Source: Anaerolineaceae bacterium oral taxon 439
GTDB lineage: Bacteria; Chloroflexota; Anaerolineae; Anaerolineales; Anaerolineaceae
Direction: 5' to 3'
Length of the DNA: 64,000 nucleotides
Assembly: GCA_001717545.1 (NCBI GenBank)
Contig: CP017039.1
Location: 1,674,001-1,738,000, forward strand
How positions within the stretch are numbered: position 1 is the first letter of the stretch; each line of letters begins with the position of its first letter. The position numbers and the translations under genes are program-made. This document shows positions 43,126 to 52,389 of the stretch, piece after piece. The notes under the pieces were generated by a model. That model was given only the letters and a program-made list of their open reading frames with translations. It had not been told where the DNA came from and searched no databases.

Positions 43126-44361
43126 ATGAGGGTGTCAATTTTAGGAGCAGGCGCATCAGGAATCTTCTCCGCGCTGGAAATCAGGCGGAACACGGCGATC
43201 GAAACGACGGTCTTCGATCTCAATCCGGCGCCGGGGAGAAAATTAGCGGTCACGGGCAGCGGCCGCGGGAACCTGACCAACATGAATCAGGACGAGAGCG
43301 CTTATCGGAGCTTCACGATCAAGAACGTTTTCCGGTCTTTCCCGCTCCTCGATCCACGGGAACTTCGGAAGCGCCTCGCCGACCTCGGAATCCCCACGGA
43401 CCAGACCGCAGACGGCTGGGTCTATCCGATGTCTGACTCCGCCGCAAACGCGGCGGCGACGCTCCGCGCGCAGCTATCCGCCTCCGGCGTCCGATCAGCC
43501 GCAAATACCAGGATCACGCGCGTCATCGTCGATCATGACGGAAAATTCACGCTCCAGTCCGATCAGGGCGAAACCTTCGCCGGCTTTGACGCGCTCGTCG
43601 TCGCGACAGGATCAAAATCCTATCCGCAGCTCGGCGGCGACGCTTCGATCCTGGAATCGATCCGCGCGCTCGGGATTCGTGTTGCGGAGTTTCAACCTGC
43701 GCTTACTGGCCTGATCCTCAAAAAAGCGGAGAAGCGTCTTTCCGGTGTCCGCCTTGACGTAAAAGCCTCGCTTCGCGCCGACGGTCGGCTTCTCGGGGAG
43801 GAAGCCGGAAACCTGATCTTTACCGACTTCGGCGTGAACGGGCCCGCCGCGATGAACCTGAGCCACCTCGTTCATCGTCCGCTTTCGCAGCAAAAACCGA
43901 TCACGCTGACGATCGATTTCCTTCCGGAAGGCGCCGCCGCAACCATGCGGCGCTATTTCCGTTCGCGCGCGTTCCGTCGGATCCCGTACGCGACGATCTG
44001 GCACGCGTTCCTCCCTGATAAGCTTTGCGCGTTTTTTTCAGATCGATGGGGCGCGACCGCGGATCAGCCCGTCAATTCCGTCTCCGACGCGCAATTTAAG
44101 GCGCATCTCCAATCGCTCGCCGCCTTCGACCTCCCCGTCGTGGGAACGAAATCCTTCGCCGACGCGCAGGTTTCGATCGGCGGCGTCGATCTGAACGAAG
44201 TGAACCCCGCGACGATGGAATCCAAAAAAATCCCCGGACTTTACTTTGCCGGGGAAGTTTTAGACTGTATTGGGAAATGCGGCGGGTACAATTTGCACTG
44301 GGGATTTTCAACCGGCGTTATCGCCGGCAGAGCCATCGTCAACAACGCCGCGGGCGGCTAA
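43126..44361 (+). CDS. HI0933/BaiN-family flavoprotein oxidoreductase
   Basis: 411 residues. FAD-binding GxGxxG at the N-terminus (VSILGAGASGIFSALEI), then GRKLAVTGSGRGNLTN near residue 37, the ALVVATGSKSYPQLGGDG-like region, and the C-terminal FAD motif LYFAGEVLDCIGKCGGYNLH (HI0933 family end). Members are NAD(P)H- or unknown-donor-dependent; BaiN acts on bile-acid intermediates, but substrate is not predictable here. GTAAGG lies before the ATG. Its stop overlaps that of typA by 4 bp (tail to tail). Confidence 0.9.
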   Translation: MRVSILGAGASGIFSALEIRRNTAIETTVFDLNPAPGRKLAVTGSGRGNLTNMNQDESAYRSFTIKNVFRSFPLLDPRELRKRLADLGIPTDQTADGWVYPMSDSAANAAATLRAQLSASGVRSAANTRITRVIVDHDGKFTLQSDQGETFAGFDALVVATGSKSYPQLGGDASILESIRALGIRVAEFQPALTGLILKKAEKRLSGVRLDVKASLRADGRLLGEEAGNLIFTDFGVNGPAAMNLSHLVHRPLSQQKPITLTIDFLPEGAAATMRRYFRSRAFRRIPYATIWHAFLPDKLCAFFSDRWGATADQPVNSVSDAQFKAHLQSLAAFDLPVVGTKSFADAQVSIGGVDLNEVNPATMESKKIPGLYFAGEVLDCIGKCGGYNLHWGFSTGVIAGRAIVNNAAGG

Positions 44362-46220
44362 GCGCCCTCGATCCGTTCCCGTTCCCGGCGCTGCACTTTG
44401 CCGCGTTCTTCGGTATCCAGAATCTTTTTTCGGATCCGGAAATTTTTCGGCGTAACCTCTAAAAGCTCGTCGTCCGCTAAATATTCGATCGCTTCGTCGA
44501 TGCTCATCTGCCGAACGGCGTTCAACCGGACCTCGATATCCTTATTCGATTGTCGCATGTTGGTCAAATGTTTCTTCTTACAGACGTTGACCGCCAGGTC
44601 CGTCACACGCATCGACTCTCCGATGACCATGCCCTCGTAAACCTCAACGCCGGGGCCGACAAACAGAACGCCGCGCTCTTCCGCGTTCTTCAGTCCATAC
44701 GTCGTCGTTATCCCGTTTTCCCAGGCGACGATTGAATTCGTCAACCGCGACTGAATCGGACCCGCGTACGGCGCGTATTCAAGGAACGACGTATTGAGAA
44801 CGCCCATGCCGTGCGTCGCGGTCAGGAACTGGTACCGGAAGCCGAGCAGCCCGCGCGTCGGAATAACGTACGTCAGGTGTGTCGAGCCATCCGGATTATC
44901 CGACATATCCTGCATCCGCCCGCGACGCGCGCCCAACATCTCGACAATCGTCCCCACCGACTCCGGCGCGGTCTCGATATAAACCTCCTCAAACGGCTCC
45001 AACGTCTCGCCGTTTTCGCCGGTCTCAAGAATAACTTCAGGCCGCGATACCTGAAACTCATACCCCTCGCGGCGCATCGTCTCGATCAGGATCGCCAGGT
45101 GCAGCTCGCCGCGGCCGGCGACAACAAACGCGTCCGAGGTATCGGTATCTTCAACGCGAAGCGCAACGTTGTTGCGCAACTCGTTATACAATCGTTCACG
45201 CAGGTTGCGCGACGTACTGAACTTCCCTTCGCGCCCGCCCATCGGCGACGAGTTGATCGCGAACGTCATCTTTACCGTCGGTTCCTCGACGCGAATAATC
45301 GGGAGCGCTTCCGGCGTATTCGGATCGGTCAGCGTTTCTCCGATCGCGACCGCCTCCAACCCCATAATCGCGATAATTTCGCCCGCATCCGCCGATTCAA
45401 TATCTACCCGACTCAACCCATTATACGTCATCAGGTAGCGGATCCGCTCAGGGACCGCGACGCCGCTGAAATCGATCCGCGCCAGACTCATTCCCGCGAC
45501 CGCGCGTCCGCGATTGATCTTCCCCAACGCGCTCAAACCGCGATATTCGTCATAGAAAATATTGGTAACCATCATCTGGAACGGCCCGTCGACGTCCAGC
45601 TCCGGCGGATCGATCTTGCGTAAAATCGTATCAAACAGCGGCTGGAGCGAATCAGAAAGCGCAGGTGTCGTACCGGCGCGGCCCTCGATCCCGTTCGCGT
45701 AAATAACCGGGAAATCCGCCTGTTCGTCGCTCGCGCCCAGATCGATAAATAAATCGAACGTCCGGTTCAGCGTCCGTTCCGGATCGGCGTCCTTCCGATT
45801 CATTTTATTAATCACGACAATCACCTTCAATCCGCGGTGAAGCGCTTTTTTCAAGACAAAACGCGTCTGCGCCATGGGCCCTTCGGCGGCGTCGACAAGG
45901 AGAATCGCCCCGTCGACCATATTCATGACGCGCTCGACCTCGCCGCCGAAATCAGCGTGCCCCGGCGTATCGACAATATTAATTTTGACCAGCCCGCCCG
46001 ATTCCGGATCCGGAATCGTAATCGCGGTATTCTTCGCCAGGATCGTAATCCCGCGCTCACGTTCAAGCGCGTTTGAATCCATGATCCGCTCGTCAACCTG
46101 TTGATTCTCGCGGAATACTTTCGCCTGTTTCAGCATCGCGTCGACCAGCGTCGTCTTACCATGATCGACATGCGCAATAATCGCAATATTTCTTAAATCC
46201 GTTCGTTTTCGAAGTCCCAT
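44358..46220 (-). CDS. typA: Ribosome-associated GTPase TypA/BipA
   Basis: 620 residues. Translational GTPase of the EF-G type that helps ribosome assembly and stress adaptation. N-terminal G domain: G1 [10 protein letters not shown] near residue 18, switch I with [15 protein letters not shown]3 [13 protein letters not shown]4 NKMNRKD. Domain II, III and V follow ([33 protein letters not shown]) and the BipA-specific C-terminal domain ([11 protein letters not shown] ... [10 protein letters not shown]). Full length. 21 bp behind the YhhQ-like gene. Confidence 0.97.
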   Translation of the reverse strand: MGLRKRTDLRNIAIIAHVDHGKTTLVDAMLKQAKVFRENQQVDERIMDSNALERERGITILAKNTAITIPDPESGGLVKINIVDTPGHADFGGEVERVMNMVDGAILLVDAAEGPMAQTRFVLKKALHRGLKVIVVINKMNRKDADPERTLNRTFDLFIDLGASDEQADFPVIYANGIEGRAGTTPALSDSLQPLFDTILRKIDPPELDVDGPFQMMVTNIFYDEYRGLSALGKINRGRAVAGMSLARIDFSGVAVPERIRYLMTYNGLSRVDIESADAGEIIAIMGLEAVAIGETLTDPNTPEALPIIRVEEPTVKMTFAINSSPMGGREGKFSTSRNLRERLYNELRNNVALRVEDTDTSDAFVVAGRGELHLAILIETMRREGYEFQVSRPEVILETGENGETLEPFEEVYIETAPESVGTIVEMLGARRGRMQDMSDNPDGSTHLTYVIPTRGLLGFRYQFLTATHGMGVLNTSFLEYAPYAGPIQSRLTNSIVAWENGITTTYGLKNAEERGVLFVGPGVEVYEGMVIGESMRVTDLAVNVCKKKHLTNMRQSNKDIEVRLNAVRQMSIDEAIEYLADDELLEVTPKNFRIRKKILDTEERGKVQRRERERIEGA

Positions 46221-46241
46221 AAAGTAAAGCGCTTTCCCCTC

Positions 46242-46931
46242 TTATTCCAAATCCGAACCTTCGCCTTTTCCAAGGTATATCATCGGAATACTGACCAGCG
46301 TCACGGCAAATTTAATCAGGACATTGCCGTAAAAAATCTGCATAACAATATCTGACGGAAACAATCCGTAAAACGCAATAAACGCGAACAGCAGCGAATC
46401 GACCGGAATCGACACCGCGTTCGACAATACGACCCGTCCCCATATATGTCGATCACGGAAACGCCGGACGTAAAGCGCGTACATCTCCGTGTCGACCAGC
46501 TCAGAAATCAGCTCCGCAAGAATCGACGCAGCCGTAATTCGCCAGACCGGCGTCAGGATCGCCGCCCATTCCGCCCTTCCGCCGCCTTCAACGTTAATCG
46601 GCAGCGCCGCGACCAGATAAAAGTACGCGGCCATCAGCGCGTTGATCGCCGCCGCCGCGGCCACGACCCAGCGAACCATGCGCTTGCCTAAAATCCGATG
46701 CGCCAGGTCGCGAAGCGTAAACGAAATCGGATAAATAAACGTCCCGGCGTCGAGCGCCAGCCCAAAAACAGTGACGACCTGGAGAGACGCGATATCGGAG
46801 ATCATCTGGACCCCGATATACGCGGCGATAACGAGAACCGCGCCGCGCGTCAACCGGATCGACGTCTCCCGAAGCGCGGCCGTCCGCGATCCGCCTGTGG
46901 CGACAAAAGTTTGCCCTTGCGCTTTTTCCAT
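46242..46931 (-). CDS. Queuosine-precursor transporter, YhhQ/VUT family
   Basis: About 229 residues with six membrane helices. The VUT/YhhQ family takes up queuosine precursors (preQ0/preQ1). Typical parts: IPISFTLRDLAHRILGKRM-like loop (FIYPISFTLRDLAHRILGK), ASILAELISELVDTEMYALY, and SNAVSIPVDSLLFAFIAFYG. An in-frame ATG exists at 46949, but a TATAAT overlaps its following codons; the ATG at 46931, 9 nt after that -10, is preferred. Likely cotranscribed with typA. Confidence 0.85.
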   Translation of the reverse strand: MEKAQGQTFVATGGSRTAALRETSIRLTRGAVLVIAAYIGVQMISDIASLQVVTVFGLALDAGTFIYPISFTLRDLAHRILGKRMVRWVVAAAAAINALMAAYFYLVAALPINVEGGGRAEWAAILTPVWRITAASILAELISELVDTEMYALYVRRFRDRHIWGRVVLSNAVSIPVDSLLFAFIAFYGLFPSDIVMQIFYGNVLIKFAVTLVSIPMIYLGKGEGSDLE

Positions 46932-46940
46932 AACCGGTTT

Positions 46941-46946
46941 ATTATA
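46941..46946 (-). promoter_or_regulatory. -10 box of a near-leaderless promoter for the YhhQ-like gene
   Basis: TATAAT on the minus strand, 9 nt before the ATG at 46931. An A-rich tract occupies the -35 position. Confidence 0.5.
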
Positions 46947-47151
46947 CATTTCTTTTCAGGTCGTTTTTTTATTTTCTCCGAAACGATGATAGAAAAAGGC
47001 GGAAGCAAGACGGGAAACGCCGGAAAACACGGATGAAGAAGCCAATCTTCGAAATCGTTTCGTTTCAGCGCGTTTTCAAGCCAAATAACAGTTACAATTA
47101 AGCGCGTTATACGAACGAATCATGCGGCTTACGCCACCCGGGGGGAGACTT

Positions 47152-48399
47152 ATGCAAAAAATTGTCATCTTAACAGCAGACGCGGGCTTTGGGCATCGCA
47201 GCGCGGCGAACGCGATATACGACGGATTGGTGAACCACGCGCAAATCCCGCTTTCTGTAGAGATTATCAACCTGCTCGACGCGCCCGGCGTTCCCAAGGC
47301 TTTTTCGAATACGCAATCGGAATATGACAAAATCGTCAAATCGATCCCAAAAATTTACGAGTTTGGCTACACGCAATCCGACCGCACCGTTCCCGCCAAT
47401 CTGGGAAAAATCGGATTCTCCGCCGTGCTTTATCGCGCGTATGATGAAATGATCCAGACGCGCAACCCAGACGTTATTATCAGCACGTATCCGTTCTATC
47501 AGGCGCCGGCGCAAACCTGGTCTTATATCAACGAAGAAACGTTCAAGGAACAGAACGTTTCAGACGTCAAAGCCGAAATTGAAAAAGAACTCCCTGGCGT
47601 TTTCAACATGTTTACCACGAAACGCCGGCCGCACATTCCCTATATCACCGTTACCACCGACTTCATCTCGCTGCACCAGCTCTGGATGAGCAAGATGCCG
47701 GATATTTACACGGTCGCGAACGAAGACACGAAAAAAATCGCGGTTGAATACGGGATCGATCCCAACCGCGTCGTGATTACCGGAATTCCGGTCAAACCGA
47801 TTTTTTCCCTCGAAACGCGTTCAAAACCGGAAATTCGCGAATCGCTCGGCTGGGAGCTAAATCGGACGACAGTCATCGCCATCGGCTCCAAGCGCGTTTC
47901 GAAATTGGTTGAGAACCTGTGCATAATTGATCATTCCGGCTTCGACTTTCAGCTGATCATGATCGCAGGCGGCGACGACAAGCTGTATCGGGAGATGAGA
48001 AAAACCGAATGGCACCATCCCGTTCAAATTTATAATTTCACCAGTCAGATGCCGGAGATGCTCCTGGCGTCGGACGTCGCGATTACGAAGTCGGGCGGAC
48101 TGATTACCAGCGAATGCCTGGCGGCGGGACTGCCGATGCTGCTAATCGACGTTCTCCCGGGACAGGAGGAAGGAAACGCCAATCTGGTCACGACCAACCG
48201 GGCCGGGATCCTGACCGGATCGCCGACTGAGCTGCTGGAAGCGTTTTTCCACCTCATGACCAACGATCAGGCGCAGCTGAAACGAATGAGCCTGAACGCG
48301 AAGAAAATCGGGCGTCCGCGCGCGAGCCTGGATGTCTGCGATATTATTCTGTACTACCTGAAAAAACAGAACGACGCTCAAAATAAACCTCAGAGTTAA
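47152..48399 (+). CDS. MGDG-synthase/UgtP-like glycolipid glycosyltransferase
   Basis: 415 residues. GT28-type enzyme like those that glycosylate diacylglycerol. The N-terminal lipid-side motif is ILTADAGFGHRSAANAI near residue 6, followed by VITGIPVKPIF, the second domain (IAIGSKRVSKLVENL) and the nucleotide-sugar site SDVAITKSGGLITSECLAAG with LPGQEEGNANLV. It would make membrane glycolipids on the cytoplasmic face. GGGGGAG lies 5 bp before the ATG at 47152; an upstream in-frame ATG (47122) lacks this. Confidence 0.87.
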   Translation: MQKIVILTADAGFGHRSAANAIYDGLVNHAQIPLSVEIINLLDAPGVPKAFSNTQSEYDKIVKSIPKIYEFGYTQSDRTVPANLGKIGFSAVLYRAYDEMIQTRNPDVIISTYPFYQAPAQTWSYINEETFKEQNVSDVKAEIEKELPGVFNMFTTKRRPHIPYITVTTDFISLHQLWMSKMPDIYTVANEDTKKIAVEYGIDPNRVVITGIPVKPIFSLETRSKPEIRESLGWELNRTTVIAIGSKRVSKLVENLCIIDHSGFDFQLIMIAGGDDKLYREMRKTEWHHPVQIYNFTSQMPEMLLASDVAITKSGGLITSECLAAGLPMLLIDVLPGQEEGNANLVTTNRAGILTGSPTELLEAFFHLMTNDQAQLKRMSLNAKKIGRPRASLDVCDIILYYLKKQNDAQNKPQS

Positions 48400-48414
48400 A
48401 GGAGACGAACTGAA

Positions 48415-48639
48415 ATGCCGATTTACGAATACACCTGCCCAAACTGCGGGAACCATTTTGAATTATTACGATCCATTCGCGACGCCGATCGGGACGCGGA
48501 ATGCCCCGCATGTCACGAGCCGCGGGCCAGGCGCAAAATTGCCGTCGTGTTCAGCGCGTCCGGAGGGGCGAACAGTTCGTCTTCCTGCGCCAGCTGCGGC
48601 GGCGGAAGCTGCTCCAGCTGTGGGCATCAGGCAAGTTAA
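48415..48639 (+). CDS. FmdB-family zinc-ribbon protein
   Basis: 74 residues. MPIYEYTCPNCGNHFE with a second CPAC pair forms a zinc ribbon; the C-terminal tail is rich in Gly, Ser and Cys (SCASCGGGSCSSCG), as usual for this family. Annotated elsewhere as putative regulators; the true role is unknown. AAAGGAG precedes the ATG. It lies between the glycolipid transferase (15 bp) and argF (52 bp) on the same strand. Confidence 0.9.
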   Translation: MPIYEYTCPNCGNHFELLRSIRDADRDAECPACHEPRARRKIAVVFSASGGANSSSSCASCGGGSCSSCGHQAS

Positions 48640-48691
48640 AATCCGAATTGCCGGTAAGTCCGGCGCAAAAATCTAAAATAAGGAAGAACTC

Positions 48692-49621
48692 ATGAAACAT
48701 ACCGCCTTTCTATCCGTCATGGATTATTCAACCGATGAACTGGCGCATCTTTTCGACGTCGCGATCGATCTGAAGAAAAAGCTCAAAGCCGGCGTCCCGA
48801 CGCCCATCCTGCAAGGCAAGACGTTAGCCATGATCTTTCAGAAGCCTTCGCTCCGAACGCGCGTCAGCTTTGAAATCGGGATGCATCAGCTCGGCGGATA
48901 CGCGTTCTATCTATCGCCCGACGAAATCGGGCTTGGGAAACGTGAAGCTATCAAAGACGTCGCGCAGGTCATCGCCGGATACGTCGACGGGATCATGGCG
49001 CGCGTTTTCAGCCATCAGCATCTCGTCGAACTCGCGCAGTACGCCGGGATTCCGGTTATCAACGGGCTCTCCGATTTCAATCACCCGTGTCAGGCGATGG
49101 CCGATGGGCTGACGATGATCGAAGAATTCGGAACGCTGAAAGGGATCCATATTGCCTATATCGGCGATGGGAATAACGTCGCGGTCTCGCTAATGGATAT
49201 CGCCGTGAAGATGGGCGCGAATTTCGCGATCGCCAATCCGGAGAAGTACGCAATGCCGGACGAGGCAATCGCGGCGGCGAAAGACGTTGCGAAAACGACG
49301 GGAAGCCGCCTGAGCTTTGAGCTCGATCCGTTCGCCGCGGTCAAAGGCGCGAACGTTATTTACACGGACACCTGGGTCAGCATGGGACAGGAAAGCGAAA
49401 AAGCCGAACGCGAAAAAATCTTCGCGCCCTATCAGGTCAACCGGGAACTGGTCGCCGCCGCCGACCCGAACTGTATCGTCATGCACTGTCTCCCGTCGCA
49501 TCGCGGACAGGAAATCACCGACGAAGTTCAGGATGGCCCAAAGTCCCGCGTCTTCCCCGAAGCGCATAACCGTATGCATGCGCAGAAAGCGATTCTGGCG
49601 TACCTGCTGGGAAATGCGTAA
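48692..49621 (+). CDS. argF: Ornithine carbamoyltransferase
   Basis: 309 residues, the usual length. It makes citrulline from ornithine and carbamoyl phosphate. The carbamoyl-phosphate loop is [13 protein letters not shown] near residue 53, HPCQAMADG near 133, and the ornithine-binding [10 protein letters not shown] near 268. The other carbamoyltransferase families have different loops, so the ornithine assignment is good. AGGAAG precedes the ATG. An 18-bp perfect terminator follows. Confidence 0.95.
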   Translation: MKHTAFLSVMDYSTDELAHLFDVAIDLKKKLKAGVPTPILQGKTLAMIFQKPSLRTRVSFEIGMHQLGGYAFYLSPDEIGLGKREAIKDVAQVIAGYVDGIMARVFSHQHLVELAQYAGIPVINGLSDFNHPCQAMADGLTMIEEFGTLKGIHIAYIGDGNNVAVSLMDIAVKMGANFAIANPEKYAMPDEAIAAAKDVAKTTGSRLSFELDPFAAVKGANVIYTDTWVSMGQESEKAEREKIFAPYQVNRELVAAADPNCIVMHCLPSHRGQEITDEVQDGPKSRVFPEAHNRMHAQKAILAYLLGNA

Positions 49622-49640
49622 GGCTTTAATCCTGTAACGG

Positions 49641-49686
49641 ATAACAGAAAAGCTCCGGTTCATTTGTCCCGGAGCTTTTCTGTTAT
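49641..49686. terminator. Bidirectional terminator between argF and the toxin gene
   Basis: A perfect 18-bp stem (49641-49658 with 49669-49686) and a 10-nt loop, with A4/T4 runs. It overlaps the presumed stop codon of the toxin gene. Confidence 0.85.
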
Positions 49687-49996
49687 TTTCGGTATGCACT
49701 GGCAATATTCATACGATTATCTAATATTCTTACAATTAACACTTTATCATCTGTTATGCAGTAATAAACCGAATATCTATCAACGACCATCCTTCTAACC
49801 CCGCCTGATTTTTCCGGTTCAAAATCAACCAGGGAATATCGTTCAGGCATTTCTTCAAGGCTGTGATGGCAACATAAAGTCTTTTTATCTGCCTTTTAGC
49901 AGAATCAACAGAAAACAACACGTTCGCAATATACACATAAATTCTATTTAAATCATCACTGGCCTTATCCGAGATGACGAATGAAAAGCTATCCAT
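49683..49996 (-). pseudogene. RelE/ParE-type toxin with a single-base frameshift
   Basis: The frame from the ATG at 49996 encodes a ParE/RelE-like N-terminus (FVISDKASDDLNRIYVYIAN, then a helix to AITALKK), then continues out of register and stops after 80 residues. Another frame, entered at an A-run near 49855, restores the family C-terminus: MPERYSLVDFEPEKSGGVRR, MVVDRYSVYY, VLIVRILDNRMN, ending at TAA 49683-49685. Adding one A to the run would join both parts into a normal ~103-residue toxin. Overlaps the antitoxin gene by one base. More A+T-rich than the surroundings. Either an inactivated toxin or a sequencing error. Confidence 0.75.
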
Positions 49997-50280
49997 CAGA
50001 GATCGCCCAAGACCTTCGCAAAGACGTCATCCAAATCCTTGTACCGCCCCTCCGCAAAATCTTTCACACCTTCCGCTACAGCGGCCTGAAGTTCCTCATC
50101 CGTCATCAACGCAGCATTCAGCTCGTCCGGAACCACGGGAACCGATAAATGAAGAGGGATCCTCCCTTCAAAAGCGATCTGCTTCAGGTACATTTCTACA
50201 GCCGCCCGCATCGAAATTCCCAACTTATCCAAAATCCGTTCCGCGCTTTCTTTTACGCCAGCCTCAACACTGATATTCAA
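49996..50280 (-). CDS. RelB/DinJ-family antitoxin
   Basis: 94 residues. The N-terminal ribbon-helix-helix region resembles RelB/DinJ (ISVEAGVKESAERILDKLGI, then SMRAAVEMYLKQIAFEGRIP), followed by an acidic C-terminal part that would wrap the toxin. The start is TTG at 50280 with a weak ribosome-binding site. It overlaps the frameshifted toxin gene by one base, the standard order antitoxin then toxin. Such complexes usually repress their own promoter. Confidence 0.8.
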   Translation of the reverse strand: MNISVEAGVKESAERILDKLGISMRAAVEMYLKQIAFEGRIPLHLSVPVVPDELNAALMTDEELQAAVAEGVKDFAEGRYKDLDDVFAKVLGDL

Positions 50281-50331
50281 AACTACTGGTCATAACATTC
50301 ACGAAAGGCTTTCCCCTTAGCTATCGTCATC

Positions 50332-50580
50332 TCAGATCATCGACGCAGCTGACTGAAGCAGGATCAGCAGGAACCAAAGCGCCATAAACGCCATATCGAA
50401 CGGTCCCGCCTGCGGAATGACGCGCCGGAGCGGCGCAAGGAAAAATTCAACGATACTGTCGACAAAAGCGCGGAAACGGTTATCCGGCGGGACGAAAAAC
50501 GGGAGGATCACGTAAACGATCAGGACCGCTTCCATCACGTTTACGAACGTGTTAATAAAAACTGCAAGAAAATCCATCAT
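50332..50580 (-). CDS. YggT-family membrane protein (copy 2)
   Basis: 82 residues, two membrane helices separated by a loop with RAFVDSIVEFFLAPLRRVIP, the YggT motif (F-x-P-x-R-IP). The family is linked to cell division site and osmotic response; precise role unclear. Last gene of the smpB-yggT operon, 12 bp after the first YggT gene. Confidence 0.82.
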   Translation of the reverse strand: MMDFLAVFINTFVNVMEAVLIVYVILPFFVPPDNRFRAFVDSIVEFFLAPLRRVIPQAGPFDMAFMALWFLLILLQSAASMI

Positions 50581-50592
50581 TTCTGCCGACCA

Positions 50593-50844
50593 TTAAAATA
50601 CGCTGAGAATAATCCGCTGAAAAAACCAGACCAGCAGCAACAGGATCATCGGCGAAAAGTCGATCCCGTTTCCCGTCGGGAAAAGGCCGCGAATCCGATC
50701 CAGAACCGCGTCCAGAACGTCGGCGACGGGACGGAACCAGCGCTGATTCCGGTTTCCGGTATACCCTAAAATAACGTAAAGAACAACGCAGAAATAAATC
50801 AGATTCGAAAGCAGATTAACGATAATACGGATTGCATGATTCAT
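50593..50844 (-). CDS. YggT-family membrane protein (copy 1)
   Basis: 83 residues, two membrane helices (LIYFCVVLYVILGYTG; MILLLLVWFFQRIILSVF) around FRPVADVLDAVLDRIRGLFP. The ATG overlaps the yggS stop (ATGA). The yggS-yggT order is conserved in many bacteria, which supports the call; the tandem duplication is less usual. Confidence 0.82.
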   Translation of the reverse strand: MNHAIRIIVNLLSNLIYFCVVLYVILGYTGNRNQRWFRPVADVLDAVLDRIRGLFPTGNGIDFSPMILLLLVWFFQRIILSVF

Positions 50845-51587
50845 TTGACTGTCTCCTCGGCCGGGCGGCGGTAATTCCGCGCGCCGACCAGTTTCGTTCC
50901 AATTCGCACGATCGTCGCGCCTTCTTCGATCGCCGTCTCAAAATCGTCGCTCGTCCCCATTGAAAGCGTCCGCCACGCCAGCCCGAACGTTCGATTAACC
51001 CGGTCGAGCAGCTCCCGCATCCGCGCGAAATATCCGCGGTTCGCTTCGGCGATCGGAGAATACGGCGGAAGCGTCATCAACCCGGACGGCATGATCCGCG
51101 AAAACGTCAGCAGCCGTTCAATATCCCGAAAAAGCGCGTCCGCCGCGCCGTCGATCGTCCAACCATGCTTTGAAGCTTCGCCGCCAACGTTAATTTCCAG
51201 CAGCGCCGGCATCGTTCGATCCAGTTCTGTCAGCAGCCGTTCCATCCGCCCGGCAGTCTTCACGCTGTCCAGCGAATGGAACTCGTCAAAATTCGCCGCG
51301 ACGAGTTTCGCTTTCCGACTTTGCAGGCTGCCGATCATGCATAAGCGCGTATCCGCCGGGGAGGCGCGAAACGCGTCAATTTTCCCAGCCGTCTCGTCCG
51401 GATAGTTCTCGCCAAAGTCCCGGACACCCAACGCGATCAGCGATCGGATCACCTCGGCCGGCTTCGTCTTCGTCACCGCCATCAGCGTCACGTCCGAAAC
51501 CGACCGCCCGCTCCGGACGCAGGCATCCCGGATCGCAGCGCGAACCGATTCCAGCCGTTCCCGAACTTTATCATCAATCTCAGGCAT
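50841..51587 (-). CDS. yggS: PLP homeostasis protein YggS
   Basis: 248 residues, single-domain PLP-binding TIM-barrel protein without known catalysis, which controls pyridoxal-phosphate supply. LMAVTKTKPAEVIRSLIALG carries the PLP lysine near residue 38; FGENYPDE, CMIGSLQSRK, LLEINVGGEASKHGW and LSMGTSDDFETAIEEGATIV follow. Overlaps the pgeF stop by 8 bp and the yggT start by 4 bp. Confidence 0.94.
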   Translation of the reverse strand: MPEIDDKVRERLESVRAAIRDACVRSGRSVSDVTLMAVTKTKPAEVIRSLIALGVRDFGENYPDETAGKIDAFRASPADTRLCMIGSLQSRKAKLVAANFDEFHSLDSVKTAGRMERLLTELDRTMPALLEINVGGEASKHGWTIDGAADALFRDIERLLTFSRIMPSGLMTLPPYSPIAEANRGYFARMRELLDRVNRTFGLAWRTLSMGTSDDFETAIEEGATIVRIGTKLVGARNYRRPAEETVK

Positions 51588-52389
51588 ACTTCATCCCATC
51601 CAACGATACCAATACGCCGAAGCGCCCCGTTTTTCCAGAATCACCGCGATGCGAAAACCAATCGCCGCGATTCTGAACTGTGCAGATCCCGGCAACGTCG
51701 ATCCGCTCAACGCCGCAGCCTTCCAGCGTCAGGCGATTCGCCGTCCATAGATCAAAAAAGATTCGTCCCTGCGCGTCGCGCCGTTCGATTTTTCCCCGCT
51801 CGCCCGGGAAAGCGGCGCGCAGCTGCCCCGCGACGTCCTCTTTTACCTCAAAGCGGTCTGGACCGATCGACGGGCCAATCCCGGCGATCACGTTGCACGG
51901 ATCGCAGCCGTAAACCTTCTCCATCACGCGCACGACGTTCGCGCCGATTTTCTTTACCGTCCCGGGCCAGCCCGCATGATAAACCGCGGCGACGCGGCGG
52001 ACCGGATCAACCAGAATCACAGGAACGCAGTCGCCAAACCGCATCACCAACGTCACATCCGGTCGATCCGTCACGAGCGCGTCGGTTCGCAGCGACCGCG
52101 CCCGCGGATCGCGCGGCGCCGTCACGCACGTCACCGTACCGGAATGCACCTGCCACCCGTCGTAACGCGTCGCCAGGTCCAGCCCGAAAACGGAAAACAT
52201 CCTCTTCAGATTTTCCAACACGTTCTCATTCCTGTCGCCGACCGTCGTCGCCATGTTCAGCGAGTCAAACGGTTTCGGGCTGACGCCGCCATGACGCGTA
52301 AAAAAACCATGACGCAGTCCCAGTCCGCACATTGACTCAAACTGAATATATTTCAAACCATCCCTGGTCCGCTCCGCGATTATTGGCAT
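51580..52389 (-). CDS. pgeF: Peptidoglycan editing factor PgeF / polyphenol oxidase family
   Basis: 269 residues from the ATG at 52389 (MPIIAERTRDG), preceded by AAGGATGG. Signatures: GFFTRHGGVSPKPFDSLN near residue 35, the zinc/copper ligands His in WQVHSGTV, FGDCVPV and YHAGWPGTVKKI. In E. coli YfiH/PgeF removes wrongly placed serine from peptidoglycan precursors. It overlaps the DUF2085 stop by 10 bp; an upstream in-frame start (52428) would overlap more and is less likely. Confidence 0.92.
   Translation of the reverse strand: MPIIAERTRDGLKYIQFESMCGLGLRHGFFTRHGGVSPKPFDSLNMATTVGDRNENVLENLKRMFSVFGLDLATRYDGWQVHSGTVTCVTAPRDPRARSLRTDALVTDRPDVTLVMRFGDCVPVILVDPVRRVAAVYHAGWPGTVKKIGANVVRVMEKVYGCDPCNVIAGIGPSIGPDRFEVKEDVAGQLRAAFPGERGKIERRDAQGRIFFDLWTANRLTLEGCGVERIDVAGICTVQNRGDWFSHRGDSGKTGRFGVLVSLDGMKYA

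Noticed and set aside
46979-47062. 9-bp inverted repeat CGAAACGAT / ATCGTTTCG, 66 bp apart
   Set aside because: Lies between divergent genes without promoter overlap and with a long loop; may be chance.
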